A DNA stretch of 64,000 bases from Streptomyces shenzhenensis (GCF_003688995.1 NZ_PENI01000005.1:186001-250000), one strand, 5' to 3'; positions 8,470 through 17,655 are shown, counted from the first letter of the stretch. Notes: generated by a model not told the origin, from the letters alone. Translations and numbers: made by a program.

Positions 8470-9507
8470 TCACTTCACCGCGTCGGCGAACAGCGGCACC
8501 ACCTTGTCGATGGCGTAGCCGACCGAGAGGACGGAGTTGGTGGCGAAGGACTGGCTGATGTCCTTGTCGTCGAAGACGATGGAGTGGCCCTTCTCCACCG
8601 CCGGCAGGGACTTGTAGAGCGGGTCCGACGAGATCTTGGACGCCTCGATGCCGATGGGCGCCATCACGACGAGGTCGGCGTCCAGCATCTGCAGGTTCTC
8701 CTCCGACACGGACACCGAGAACGAGGAACCGGCCTTGGCGTCGACCTTCGGGTTGTTGGTGAAGCCCAGCTGCTGCACGAAGTTGACCCGGTCCGTGCCC
8801 TTCACATAGGCGCCCCAGCCGACCGAGGTACGGGAACCGAGGGTGATCGTCCTGCCCTTGAACTCGGGGTGCGCCTTCGCGGCGGCGGTGAACTTCTCCT
8901 GGGTGTCGGAGATGAGCTTCTCGCCCTGGTCGGCGAGGCCGAGAGCGGTCGAGATCATCGTGGTCTGCTGCTGCCAGGAGATCTTGTACTGGTCGCCGCC
9001 CTTGGGCACACCGAGCGTCGGTGCGATCTTGCTCAGGGTGTCGTACCGGGTCTGGTCACCACTGGACTTGACGTCGAGAATCAGGTCCGGCTTGAGCGCG
9101 GCGATCTTCTCGTACTCCGGCTCCAGCGTGCCGATCTTCTCGGGGCTCTGGTCGTACCGGCCCGTGGCCCACGGGCCGACGCCGTCGCCGCCGAAGGCGA
9201 GCCAGTCGCTCTGGCCGACCGGCTGCACGCCGAGGGCGAGGGCGGTCTCGGCGTCACCCCAGCCGAGCGCGACGACCCTCTTGGGCTGGGACTTGACGGT
9301 GACGGTACCGAACTTGGTGGTCACCTCGGCGGGGAAGGCACCGGACGTCTTCGGGTCGGCGGTGCCGGAGGCGTCGGAGCCGGAGTCGTCCGAGGAGGAG
9401 CCGCAGGCGGCGAGGGCACCGAGCAGCGCGACGGCCAGGAGAGAAGCGAGCAGGCGCCACAGGCCGCGCCCGGTACGGGCGGTCGGGTGCGAGGACGTGC
9501 GAGGCAT
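8470..9507 (-). CDS. Iron-siderophore ABC transporter substrate-binding lipoprotein
   Basis: 345 aa with a lipoprotein signal: a basic N-terminus, a hydrophobic stretch and the lipobox LAAC, followed by a Ser/Asp/Gly-rich linker. The mature part is a FecB/FhuD-type fold: KRVVALGWGDAETALALGVQPVG near the start, then LEPEYEKIAALKPDLILDVKSSGDQTRYDTLSKIAPTL-type sequence and a long central helix. It binds ferric siderophore at the outer face of the membrane and passes it to the permease pair. It is followed by the ATPase on the same strand 22 bases upstream in the operon order permease-permease-ATPase-binding protein, and the iron box at 12651 probably controls all four. Confidence 0.92.
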   Translation of the reverse strand: MPRTSSHPTARTGRGLWRLLASLLAVALLGALAACGSSSDDSGSDASGTADPKTSGAFPAEVTTKFGTVTVKSQPKRVVALGWGDAETALALGVQPVGQSDWLAFGGDGVGPWATGRYDQSPEKIGTLEPEYEKIAALKPDLILDVKSSGDQTRYDTLSKIAPTLGVPKGGDQYKISWQQQTTMISTALGLADQGEKLISDTQEKFTAAAKAHPEFKGRTITLGSRTSVGWGAYVKGTDRVNFVQQLGFTNNPKVDAKAGSSFSVSVSEENLQMLDADLVVMAPIGIEASKISSDPLYKSLPAVEKGHSIVFDDKDISQSFATNSVLSVGYAIDKVVPLFADAVK

Positions 9508-9529
9508 GAGGGTTCTTTCTGTGTGCGGT

Positions 9530-10348
9530 TCACTGCCCGGTGGGGGCGGCGCTGATGTGGTGGCGGCCCAGTGGCACGACCATCGGTGTGCCGGAGCCGG
9601 GGTCGGGGATCACGGTGGAACGCAGCCCGAACACCTCGCGTACGAGGGACTCGGTCACGATGGCGGAGGGCGCGCCCTCGGCGACGACGCGGCCGTCCTT
9701 CATGGCGATCAGGTGATCGGCGTAGCGACAGGCCAGGTTCAGGTCGTGCAGGACGACGGCGAGGGTGACGCCGCGCTCCCGGTTGAGGTCGGTGAGCAGG
9801 TCCAGCACATCCAGCTGGTGACTGATGTCGAGGTAGGTGGTGGGCTCGTCGAGCAGGAGGATGCCGGTCTCCTGGGCGAGCGCCATGGCGATCCAGACGC
9901 GCTGGCGCTGCCCGCCGGAGAGCTCGTCCACCGACCGGTCCGCGAGTTCCATGACGTCGGTGGCGAGCATGGCCGCGGCGACGCCCTCGTCGTCCGCCTT
10001 CGTCCAGCGGCGGAACCAGCCCTGGTGCGGGTAGCGGCCGCGGCCGACCAGGTCGGCGACGGTGATGGCATCGGGGGCCACCGGACTCTGCGGCAGCATG
10101 CCGAGGCAGGCGGCCACCTGTTTCGTGGACGTGGTGTGGATGTCGTGGCCGTCCAGGAGGACGGTGCCGGCGGTCGGGGTCAGCAGCCGCGCCATGGCGC
10201 GCAGCAGCGTGGACTTGCCGCAGGCGTTCGGGCCGACGACGACGGTGAAACGTCCCGGCGGCAGTACGACGTCGAGACCGGAGATGATCTCTCGCTCCCC
10301 GTAACCGAGGCCCAGGCCGCGGGTTTCGAGGGTGTGCGGGGACGACAC
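9530..10348 (-). CDS. Iron-siderophore ABC transporter ATP-binding protein (FecE/FepC type)
   Basis: Motifs: Walker A GPNACGKSTLL (with ACGKS rather than GSGKS, usual for this family), Q-loop MLPQSPVAPD, signature LSGGQRQRVWIAMAL, Walker B ILLLDEPTTYLD, switch His VVLHDLN. Start choice: two GTG codons each follow an AAGGAG. The one at 10348 (272 aa) has a six-base spacing; the one at 10369 adds seven residues and has a nine-base spacing. The near-duplicate leader AAGGAGAGCA(GCA)CGGTG suggests a small local duplication. It powers import through the two FecCD permeases encoded just upstream. Confidence 0.92.
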   Translation of the reverse strand: MSSPHTLETRGLGLGYGEREIISGLDVVLPPGRFTVVVGPNACGKSTLLRAMARLLTPTAGTVLLDGHDIHTTSTKQVAACLGMLPQSPVAPDAITVADLVGRGRYPHQGWFRRWTKADDEGVAAAMLATDVMELADRSVDELSGGQRQRVWIAMALAQETGILLLDEPTTYLDISHQLDVLDLLTDLNRERGVTLAVVLHDLNLACRYADHLIAMKDGRVVAEGAPSAIVTESLVREVFGLRSTVIPDPGSGTPMVVPLGRHHISAAPTGQ

Positions 10349-10422
10349 CGTGCTCTCCTTGCGGGTCACCGTGCTGCTCTCCTTGCGGCAGATGGGGTGG
10401 GGGTGGGGCGGACGGGACACGG

Positions 10423-11478
10423 TCAGCCGCCCCGGCCCACCCGGTTGGCGCGGGCGAGCAGCCACAGCAGGTACGGGGCGCCGACGACGCTGGTCACGAT
10501 GCCCACCGGCAGCTGCGTGTGCGGCAGCAGATGCTGGGCGGCGAAGTCGGCGGTGCACACCAGCGCGGCACCGGTCAGCGCGGAGGGCACCAGTGCCGCA
10601 CCCCGGCCGGGCAGCAGCCGGCGCGCGATCGGCGGGCTGACGAAGGCGACGAAGCCGATGGGGCCCGCCGCCGCCGTGGCGACGCCCACGAGGGCGGTGG
10701 CACTGGCCAGCAGGGCGAGGCGGCTGCGTTCGACCCGGGCACCGAGCCCGCCGGCCGCCTCGTCGCCGAGCTGCAGTGCCGCCAGCCCGCGGGAGGCGAG
10801 GAGGGTGAGCGGGACCAGGAGCACGGCACAGCCGAGCAGCGGCCAGAAATGGGGCCACGAGCGGCCGTTGAGACTGCCGGTGAGCCATACGAACGCGTTC
10901 TGGGCCTCGGTGACCTCCGCCCGTGTCATCAGATAGGAGCGCAGGCTGATCAGCCCGGTGCCGACGCCGATGCCGATGAGCACGAACTTCCCGCCGCTGA
11001 CCCCGCTCCGCCAGGCCAGCAGGTAGATCGCGGTTCCGGCCAGCAGGGCGCCCGCCAGGGCACCGCCGGACAGGGCCAGGCCGCTGAGCCCGAACGCCAT
11101 GGACGCCAGGACGGCCGCGGCGCTCGCGCCGGCACTGACGCCGATGACGTCGGGGCTGGCCAGCGGGTTGCGCAGCAGCGCCTGGAACACGGCGCCCGAC
11201 AGACCGAAGCAGCAGCCGACGACGAGAGCCAACAGGGCGCGTGGCAGCCGGAGTTCGTGCACCACGAAGCGGCTGCCCGGGTCGCCGCCGCCGGTGAGGA
11301 CGGCCAGCACGTCGGCCGGGGGGACATCGATGTCGCCGACCATGAGCGACAGCAGCAGCGCGGCCAGCGCGGTGAGCGCCAGGGCGAGGCAGACGGCACC
11401 GAAGCGGATGCGGCCGGCGCGGCGGAGCCGCCCGAGCCGTGCGGCGGCTTCGGCGGCTTGGGCAGTCGACGCGTTCAC
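10423..11478 (-). CDS. FecCD-family iron-siderophore permease (second subunit)
   Basis: The GTG at 11478 overlaps the stop of the preceding permease gene as GTGA and gives 351 aa; it lacks a longer leader. About ten transmembrane helices are visible. FecCD hallmarks include the motifs LRLPRALLALVVGCCFGLSGAVFQALLRNPLASPDVIGVSAGA-type sequence, the coupling-helix-like LGDEAAGGLG, and GPIGFVAFVSPPIARRL near the C-terminus. It forms the membrane channel with the 353-aa partner. Confidence 0.93.
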   Translation of the reverse strand: MNASTAQAAEAAARLGRLRRAGRIRFGAVCLALALTALAALLLSLMVGDIDVPPADVLAVLTGGGDPGSRFVVHELRLPRALLALVVGCCFGLSGAVFQALLRNPLASPDVIGVSAGASAAAVLASMAFGLSGLALSGGALAGALLAGTAIYLLAWRSGVSGGKFVLIGIGVGTGLISLRSYLMTRAEVTEAQNAFVWLTGSLNGRSWPHFWPLLGCAVLLVPLTLLASRGLAALQLGDEAAGGLGARVERSRLALLASATALVGVATAAAGPIGFVAFVSPPIARRLLPGRGAALVPSALTGAALVCTADFAAQHLLPHTQLPVGIVTSVVGAPYLLWLLARANRVGRGG

Positions 11479-12536
11479 AGGTCGGCCTTCCCGCGGCGGC
11501 GGACCAGGACGATGAAGGGCACGCAGCCCACGGCCGCGGTGACCACGCCCACCTGGATCTCGCCGGGGCGGGCGACCACGCGTCCGACGACGTCGGCGAC
11601 CAGCAGCAGGACGGGGGCGAGCAGCACGCTGTAGGGCAGGATCCAGCGGTGGTCGGGGCCGGTGATCATCCGCACCGCGTGCGGGACCGCCAGGCCGACG
11701 AACCCGATGGGCCCCGCGACGGCGGTCGACGCCCCGCACAGCAGCACGACGCTCGCCGCGCCGACGAGGCGTGCCACGGCGACCCGTTGGCCCAGGGCGC
11801 GCGCGATGTCGTCACCGAGGGCCAGGCCGTTGAGCCGCGGCCCGAGCGCGAGGGCGAGCACACTGCCGACGACCACGAAGGGCACCGCCTGCAGGAGCAC
11901 GTCCAGATCGCGGCCGTCGAGGGCGCCGACCTGCCAGAAGCGGTACTGGTCGTAGGTCTGGCTGTCGGACAGCAGCATGGTGTCGGTGGCGGAGACGAGC
12001 AGCGCGGTGGCGGCGGCGCCGGCGAGGGCGAGTTTGACCGGCGTCGCCCCTTCGCGCCCGAGGCCGGCGATGCCGTAGACGAGTCCGGCCGCCAGGCAGG
12101 CGCCGAGGAAGCCGAACCAGATGTACTGGGCGGGTTCGGTGAGGGACAGCACGCTCATCGCGAAGACGACGGCGACCGCCGCGCCCGCGTTGATGCCGAG
12201 CAGCCCGGGATCGGCCAGCGGGTTGCGGGTCACGCCCTGCATGACGGTGCCGGCGAGACCGAGGGCGGCGCCGGCCAGCAGACCTGCCAGGGTGCGGGGT
12301 ATCCGGACTTCCTGGACGACGAGTTGGCCGCGTACGGAGCGGTCCGGGTCCAGGACGCCGTGGACGACGTCGTGCAGGGAGACGTCGCCCGACCCGACGG
12401 CGAGGCTGAGCGCGGTGGCCGCGAGGAGCAGGACGGCCAGGAGGCAGAGGCCCGCTGTGAGGGCCGACCCGCGGTGCCGGGGGCCGACATGTGTTCCCGA
12501 AGCCCGGTCCTCCCGTGCGGCGGCGGGCGCGTTCAC
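11475..12536 (-). CDS. FecCD-family iron-siderophore permease (first subunit)
   Basis: 353 aa with about ten helices and FecCD motifs: VRIPRTLAGLLAGAALGLAG with NPLADPGLLGINAGAAV, LGDDIARALGQRV and GPIGFVGLAVPHAVR. First gene of the four-gene importer. The start ATG at 12536 lies 115 bases from a strong iron box, and the order permease-permease-ATPase-binding protein is unusual only in that the binding protein is last. Iron-dependent repression is inferred. Confidence 0.93.
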   Translation of the reverse strand: MNAPAAAREDRASGTHVGPRHRGSALTAGLCLLAVLLLAATALSLAVGSGDVSLHDVVHGVLDPDRSVRGQLVVQEVRIPRTLAGLLAGAALGLAGTVMQGVTRNPLADPGLLGINAGAAVAVVFAMSVLSLTEPAQYIWFGFLGACLAAGLVYGIAGLGREGATPVKLALAGAAATALLVSATDTMLLSDSQTYDQYRFWQVGALDGRDLDVLLQAVPFVVVGSVLALALGPRLNGLALGDDIARALGQRVAVARLVGAASVVLLCGASTAVAGPIGFVGLAVPHAVRMITGPDHRWILPYSVLLAPVLLLVADVVGRVVARPGEIQVGVVTAAVGCVPFIVLVRRRGKADL

Positions 12537-12650
12537 CGGCGGGTTGCGCGCCGGATCGGGCGCTGCCGGGCGGGAAGGGGGCGCATGTACGGGTTCCTCG
12601 AGACGGGTAGAACGGCAGACGAACTCACCGGATCGACAGCTTCCGGTTCA

Positions 12651-12669
12651 TAAGGTAAGGCAAACCTAA
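12651..12669. promoter_or_regulatory. Iron box (DmdR/DtxR/IdeR-type operator)
   Basis: TAAGGTAAGGCAAACCTAA matches the 19-base consensus TTAGGTTAGGCTAACCTAA at 16 positions. It lies between the siderophore importer operon (left) and the PPOX-type flavoprotein gene (right), so one site can repress both under iron sufficiency. A second AT-rich half-site-like ATTAGATAAGG follows at 12671. Confidence 0.85.
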
Positions 12670-12687
12670 CATTAGATAAGGTTCTCT

Positions 12688-13290
12688 GTGCACCTACCCG
12701 CCCGACGCACACCATGGGAGTCGGCCTTGCCACAGACGATCGACACCGCCGGGGACAGGCCGGACGCCATGGCCGAGGAGGGCTGGGCCGAACTGGGCTC
12801 ACGCGCCGAACTGCGCGCACTGCTGGGCGAGCCCGCGGCCGTGGTGATCGAGAAGGTCCACGACCGGCTCACCGACAAGGACCTGGCCATCCTGGCCCGT
12901 GCGCCGTTCTGTCTGCTGGCCACCTCGGATTCCCGGGGCAACTGCGATGTCTCCCCGCGTGGGGGCGCGCCGGGATTCACTCACGTCGTCGACTCCGGCA
13001 CGCTCGCCCTGCCCGACCGGCCGGGCAACCGGCGCGGCGACAGCTTCCACAACATCCTCGACAACCCGCACGCCGGCCTGCTGTATCTGATCCCCGGTGG
13101 CAGGGAGATCCTGCGCGTCAACGGACGGGCCCGCATCCTCACCGACGCCCCGTTCTTCGACGCCATGACCGAGGGCGACCGCCGGCCCGTGCTCGCCCTG
13201 GTCCTGGAGATCGACGAGATCTACCGCCACTGCCCGCAGTCACTACACCGCTCAGGCATCTGGAACCCACCCTCGTGGCAGACCCACTGA
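12688..13290 (+). CDS. PPOX/pyridoxamine-5'-phosphate-oxidase-like FMN-dependent flavoprotein
   Basis: 200 aa. After a helical N-terminus comes the split-barrel core: LARAPFCLLATSDSRGNCDVSPRGGAPGF, TLALPDRPGNRRGDSFHNILDNPHAGLLYLIPG and LRVNGRARI, the flavin-binding pattern of the actinobacterial PPOX-type family (pfam PNPOx-like). These proteins are frequent beside siderophore genes and may reduce iron from ferric siderophore, which the shared iron box supports; that role is inference. GTG at 12688 is only 19 bases after the iron box. TTG at 12727 has GGGAG eight bases upstream and is an alternative start (187 aa). Confidence 0.85.
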   Translation: MHLPARRTPWESALPQTIDTAGDRPDAMAEEGWAELGSRAELRALLGEPAAVVIEKVHDRLTDKDLAILARAPFCLLATSDSRGNCDVSPRGGAPGFTHVVDSGTLALPDRPGNRRGDSFHNILDNPHAGLLYLIPGGREILRVNGRARILTDAPFFDAMTEGDRRPVLALVLEIDEIYRHCPQSLHRSGIWNPPSWQTH

Positions 13291-13405
13291 GTCCGGTCTG
13301 ACGGACGCCTCACCGACCCCGGGTGCGGTGGGGTGTTCCGTGTTGCCAGGGAGCAGGTGCTTCCTTCGGGAGCAGGTTCACGAAGTCGACGGTCGGCGGT
13401 GTCGC

Positions 13406-13944
13406 ATGGGTCAGGGCCGGGTGCTGGAAGCGTTTTGCCTCGATGCCGGGGAGCTCTCCCGGGCGGTTGCGGGGCTGCCGGAGGCGGAGTGGGACCGTCC
13501 GACGCGGTGTGAACCATGGTCGGTGCGAGAGGTGTTGGGGCAGGTCCGAGTGGTGATCGCATGGCTGCCGGGCATGCTGGCTGCTCCGCCACCGGACAAG
13601 GCCGAGGTGTCCGCCGTGGAGTACTACCGGCCCGACGACCGTTTCGCCCCACAGACGAACACGGCCCGCATCGCCTCGGCCCGGGACCATGCGGCCGGGC
13701 ACGGGAGCGGTGCCGCGCTCGCCGACGACTTCACCGCGACCTGGCAACGGGCCGACCGGCTGTGCCGCGCCGAGCCCGAGGGCCGTGTCGCACGTACCCG
13801 TCACGGGGATGCGATGCTCCTGTCGCAGTTCCTGGTCACCCGGGTGGTGGAGGTCGCCGTCCACGGCCTGGACCTGGCCGAAGCACTACGGCGCGAGCCA
13901 TGGCTGACCCCGCAGGCCGCATTCGGTGGCTCACGCTGAGCTGA
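13406..13944 (+). pseudogene. Maleylpyruvate-isomerase-like (DinB/mycothiol-dependent) gene with internal deletion
   Basis: From ATG 13406 the frame encodes a normal N-terminal half of the maleylpyruvate-isomerase N-terminal domain family (VLEAFCLDAGELSRAVAGL..W..PTRCEPWSVREVLGQV, later QFLVTRVVEVAVHGLDLAEAL, which carries the metal-binding His). It then runs out at LTPQAAFGGSR. The family normally has 40 or more further residues before ending in a sequence like GIRWLTLG. Exactly that ending, RIRWLTLS followed by TGA, appears in the +1 frame at 13919-13944. The simplest reading is an internal deletion joining LTPQAA to the C-terminal end out of frame. The product would be truncated; probably non-functional. 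Confidence 0.7.
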
Positions 13945-14142
13945 CGCCGCGGCCGGCGCTCCGGGACAGGTGGGCGCGGGGGCATTTCCGCGCCTGCGGG
14001 GATGGGCTCAGGGCTTCCTTCAGCTGCGTCGCCGTGGCGGATGTGGCTTTGCACCCGGAGGAGCGCAGCGGTGGCCGCTCTGGCAGCCGCGCCTCGGGGG
14101 TGGTGCGGCTGCACTGCGAAAACCACTTGAGGCGTCCTGTAC

Positions 14143-15456
14143 GTGCTGGCACGGTGGCCCCTTGTGCCTGCAACAGACGTGCCGGAGAACCGAGATCGTG
14201 AACCACCGGAAAGGGACACGGCACCGGCATCCAGTACTGGCCTCGCCTCCGGCCGGCCGCTCCGCTCTGCCGCCTTCCGGTGGTTTCTGGCGGGTCAGTC
14301 GATCTCCATGGCCGGCAGCGTCATGGCGCCTGTCGCGCTGGCCTTCGGCGTTCTGGAGGTCACCGACAGTGCGGCATGGCTGTCCGCGGTCACCACTGCG
14401 GCCTTGGTCCCGATGGTCGCGACGCTCCTCCTCGGCGGCGGTGTCGCCGACCGCTACCGGCGCGACACTGTGCTGTGCCTCACCAGCCTGGGCGCCGGCA
14501 TCACCCAGTCCGGCGTCGCCTTCCTCCTGCTGACGCACCAGCCCCCGGCGTTCCTGCTCCCGCTAGCCGCTCTCAACGGCGTCTTTCAGGGGCTGACCAA
14601 GCCCGCGTTGCGCGGCATCGTCTCGAATCTGGCGGCGGGACGCGGACTGCAACAGGCGAGCTCCCTGCTGGCGTCCGTCAGGAACGCCACTCGGATCACC
14701 GGCCCGACCACAGCCGGCCTGCTGACCGCGTCAGTCGGAGGCGGCTGGGCGATCGCCGCGGACGCCGCGTCCTTCCTCCTGGCAGCTGCGTTCTTCGCCC
14801 GGATGTCGCTGCCCGGCCTGCCCCCGCGCACCGAGGACGGCTTGACGATGGTCGGCGAACTGCGGGAGGGCTGGAGCTACTTCGGCTCCCAGCCGTGGAT
14901 CTGGACAGTGACGGCGGCCTTCGCCGTCTTCAACGCCGTCAACATGGGCGTCTGGCAGATCCTGGGCCCGGTGATCGCGAACGACACGATCGGCGCGGAG
15001 GGGTGGGGACTGGTGCTGAGCGCCCGCGGTGTCGGGGCCTTGCTTGCCAGCGTGGTGATGGTGAAGCTGACGGTGCGCCGGCCGATGGTGCCGGCGCTGT
15101 CCTTGATGACGCTGGGTGCCGTTCCGCTGATCCTGCTGGGGACCGGCGCGAACACATTCTGGCTGGCTGCAGCGGCATTGGCGGCGGGAGCGGCCTCCGA
15201 GTTCTTCACCGTCGTGTGGGAGACCGCCCATAACACCTACGTCCCGGAGCGGCTGCTCTCCCGGGTCGGCGCCCACGACGAGTTCTGGTCCTTCGTACCC
15301 ATCCCGGTCGGCCAACTGTCCACGCCCTTCCTCGCCGCAGCATTTGGGACAGCGGCGGTCGCCGTCACCGGCGGAGGGGTGGCAGCAGTGGCGATGCTGG
15401 TCCCGTTACTGGTGCCCTCGCTTCGGCGGATCGAGATCAACCGGAACGACGACTGA
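14143..15456 (+). CDS. MFS exporter, EntS/MFS_3 (12-TM) type
   Basis: About 437 aa from GTG 14143, with GTG 14179 as a shorter choice; neither has a clear ribosome site. Twelve hydrophobic segments are visible. Motifs of the EntS-like subfamily: RWFLAGQSISMAGSVMAPVALAF in TM1, GGGVADRYRRD as loop 2-3 signature, and PALRGIVSNLAAGRGLQQASSLLASVRNATRITGP-type loop. These exporters move siderophores, macrolides or other small molecules. The 198-base gap before it (13945-14142) shows nothing I can name. Confidence 0.88.
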   Translation: MLARWPLVPATDVPENRDREPPERDTAPASSTGLASGRPLRSAAFRWFLAGQSISMAGSVMAPVALAFGVLEVTDSAAWLSAVTTAALVPMVATLLLGGGVADRYRRDTVLCLTSLGAGITQSGVAFLLLTHQPPAFLLPLAALNGVFQGLTKPALRGIVSNLAAGRGLQQASSLLASVRNATRITGPTTAGLLTASVGGGWAIAADAASFLLAAAFFARMSLPGLPPRTEDGLTMVGELREGWSYFGSQPWIWTVTAAFAVFNAVNMGVWQILGPVIANDTIGAEGWGLVLSARGVGALLASVVMVKLTVRRPMVPALSLMTLGAVPLILLGTGANTFWLAAAALAAGAASEFFTVVWETAHNTYVPERLLSRVGAHDEFWSFVPIPVGQLSTPFLAAAFGTAAVAVTGGGVAAVAMLVPLLVPSLRRIEINRNDD

Positions 15457-15684
15457 GCCGCAGCGATGGACGGTGCGGCAACTCAGAGCGGGGCGTAGGC
15501 GGAAGCCCGGGACATCGCCCGCGATCCGTCCTTGCGTGCAGAACGGTTCACCTTATCTTGCGCGTCCGACGTCATCTCGACGGCGGCAGGCCCGGTATAC
15601 GGTCCCCGGAAACCCCCTCTTCATGAACGGTCTGCGTCAGCCAGAGCAGTCCGGCCAGTTCCCGCGACCCTGTCTTGAGGTGCC

Positions 15685-17280
15685 ATGTCGGCCATCGCTT
15701 CGTCAACTTCACCGCAGCCGTCCTCGTCACCCGGCACGACCCGGAATACGAACGTGACGATCCTGCTGGCCTGCCTAGGGGTATTCGCCTCCTACCTGCC
15801 GGTCGTCGGTGTCGCGGTCGCCCTGCCGGTCATTCAGCAGGCACTCGACGCCTCCACCGCCGGGCTCCAGTGGGTGACCGACGCCTTCATCCTGCCGACC
15901 GCGGCACTGCTCCTCACCTGCGGCATGCTCGGCGAGTTGTACGGACGCAAGAAGGTCTACCTCGCGGGCCTGACCCTCTTCTGCGCCGGTTCCCTGGTGT
16001 GCCTGACCGCGCCGGGCATCGTTCTCGTCTGTGTCGGCCAGGCACTCGCGGGTGTCGGAGCCGCGGCACTGCTCCCCTCCACGCTGGCATTGATCAGTCA
16101 TGTCTGCCCGGATCGCCGCAAGCGCGCTCGCGCCATCGCGTTGTGGACCGCCTCCCTCGGTCTCGGTCTCACGCTCGGCCCCGTCGTCAACGGTGTGATC
16201 GTCGAGCACCTGAGCTGGCGGTGGATCTTCCTGCCGTCCCTGGTCATCGGCGTGATGATCGTGGTCGTCGGCATGGCCTTCCTGAAGGAGAGCCGGGCCT
16301 CGCGCGATCCGCACCTGGATGTGCCGGGCCAGCTTCTTGCCATCGTCGCCATCACCGGGCTGGTCTACGGCGTCATCGAGGGCGGCAGCGCCGGCTGGGC
16401 TTCCCCCGCGGTCATCGCCGCCTTCCTCGTGGCAGGCGCCGCATTCGTGGCGTTCGTCGTGGTTGAACTGCGATCACCGTGCCCCATGCTGGACATGCGC
16501 CTCTTCGGTTCCCGGGCGTTCTCCGGTGCCGCGTTCGTCATGACGGTCACTCTCTTCGCTCAGGTCGGCCTCGTGTTCGCACTGAGTGAGTACTTCGGGC
16601 TCGTGCATCACGCTTCGACCCTGGACATCGGAATACGCCTCCTCGCCCTCAACGGCTTCACCGTGCTCCTCGGCCCCCTGGTCGGGCGGCTGATGAACCG
16701 GACCGGCCCGGGTCTTCTCCTGGTCACAGGGCTCGTCATCAGCGGCATCGGAGCGCTGTGTGTGTGCTTCTTTCACGCGTCGACCGATACGGGGACAGCT
16801 GCCCTGGTGATCGCCGTCCTGGGTGTCGGCATCGCCCTTGCCATGGCTCCGATCACCACCATCGCGATGAACAGTCTCCCCCGCCGGCTCGCCGGCACGG
16901 CAGGTGCGGCGAACAGCGCGCTCCGCCAGATAGGCAGCGCACTCGGCCCCGCCGTCTTCGGCGCCGTTCTCACCGACCGCACCCTGGCCACCCTTCCGGC
17001 ACACCTTGCCGAGTCCGGTCTGAATCCAGCCGACCAAGGCCAGGTGGGTGGCGTGGTGGCACACGTGGGTATCCAGGCCGGAGCGTTCCTGCGGCTCGAC
17101 ACGCCGACCGCGACCGAGAGGGCGCTCTCGGCGTACGGGGCGAGCTTCACCGACGCGCTGCACATGTGTGCCCTCGTCAGCGGCATCGGCATGTTGGTCG
17201 CGGCGGCGGTCGCACTCGTCTTGATCGGGGTCCGCAACCGGTCCCCCCACGACGCGACGCCCGAGCCCGCGACCGCATGA
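15685..17280 (+). CDS. MFS drug:H+ antiporter, DHA2 (14-TM, EmrB/QacA) type
   Basis: 531 aa from ATG 15685 with GAGGT upstream. Fourteen predicted helices. Motif A reads GMLGELYGRKKVYLAGL, motif C-like LGLTLGPVVNGVIVEHLSWRWIFLPS is present, and PLDMRLFGSRAFSGA-type sequence follows. The C-terminal GTAGAANSALRQIGSALGPAVFGAVL is typical for the family. Sequence closely resembles in layout the exporter at 26692, which suggests paralogues. Substrate unknown. The 228-base gap before it holds no clear element. Confidence 0.9.
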   Translation: MSAIASSTSPQPSSSPGTTRNTNVTILLACLGVFASYLPVVGVAVALPVIQQALDASTAGLQWVTDAFILPTAALLLTCGMLGELYGRKKVYLAGLTLFCAGSLVCLTAPGIVLVCVGQALAGVGAAALLPSTLALISHVCPDRRKRARAIALWTASLGLGLTLGPVVNGVIVEHLSWRWIFLPSLVIGVMIVVVGMAFLKESRASRDPHLDVPGQLLAIVAITGLVYGVIEGGSAGWASPAVIAAFLVAGAAFVAFVVVELRSPCPMLDMRLFGSRAFSGAAFVMTVTLFAQVGLVFALSEYFGLVHHASTLDIGIRLLALNGFTVLLGPLVGRLMNRTGPGLLLVTGLVISGIGALCVCFFHASTDTGTAALVIAVLGVGIALAMAPITTIAMNSLPRRLAGTAGAANSALRQIGSALGPAVFGAVLTDRTLATLPAHLAESGLNPADQGQVGGVVAHVGIQAGAFLRLDTPTATERALSAYGASFTDALHMCALVSGIGMLVAAAVALVLIGVRNRSPHDATPEPATA

Positions 17281-17282
17281 CC

Positions 17283-17354
17283 GGCCGCAACGGCCGCAAC
17301 GGTCGTACCGGTCGTACCGGTCGTACCGGTCGTACCGGTCGTACCGGTCGTACC
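17283..17354. repeat. Tandem 9-bp repeat, eight units
   Basis: Two units of GGCCGCAAC are followed by six exact units of GGTCGTACC, beginning two bases after the stop of the exporter gene. In one frame the repeat would encode (Gly-Arg-Asn/Thr)n, but no gene reads it convincingly. The near-perfect copies suggest recent slippage expansion. Each junction creates ACCGGT, a 6-base palindrome. Confidence 0.9.
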
Positions 17355-17511
17355 GGCCGACGAGGGCCGAGAGCCCGGTGAGCCGCCCGGGCGCCGGCGG
17401 TCGGTGCGACGACCTACCTGTCCACCCTGTCCACCAGAACGGCGAGCGCGGACAGGGGCATCAACCGTTCGAGTCGCCGCCGTGACGGGCAGCATGGGTT
17501 CTGCTAGCGTG

Positions 17512-17527
17512 AACTAGATCGTTCTAG
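17512..17527. promoter_or_regulatory. Shared C1-regulon motif, site 1 (LysR gene promoter)
   Basis: AACTAGATCGTTCTAG is a variant of the near-palindrome AACTA(G/A)ATCGATCTAGTT found at five other places here. It lies 129 bases before the LysR gene start at 17656, the expected position for autoregulation. A GCTAGCGTG just upstream could be part of the promoter. Confidence 0.55.
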
Positions 17528-17655
17528 CCGATGAGTCCGCCGCCTCCGCCCCGCCTGGTGAGGCAACGGCCTGCGGGGCGACCGTGCCGCGCATCAGCCC
17601 ATACTCGTCCAGGGCTCGGAGGGACACCGGTGCCATGGACGACGGGAGGAACTCC

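Noticed and set aside
9530..10888. A 452-residue form of the siderophore ATPase
   Set aside because: The extra N-terminus is antisense-type reading of the permease gene; two GTG codons with AAGGAG lie at the natural domain start.
17283..17354. A CRISPR array
   Set aside because: Units of 9 bp repeat directly without spacers and no cas genes are near.
17283..17381. The 9-bp repeat as coding for a Gly-Arg-Thr repeat protein
   Set aside because: The frame is the extension of an antisense-type reading over the exporter gene, with no start or ribosome site of its own.
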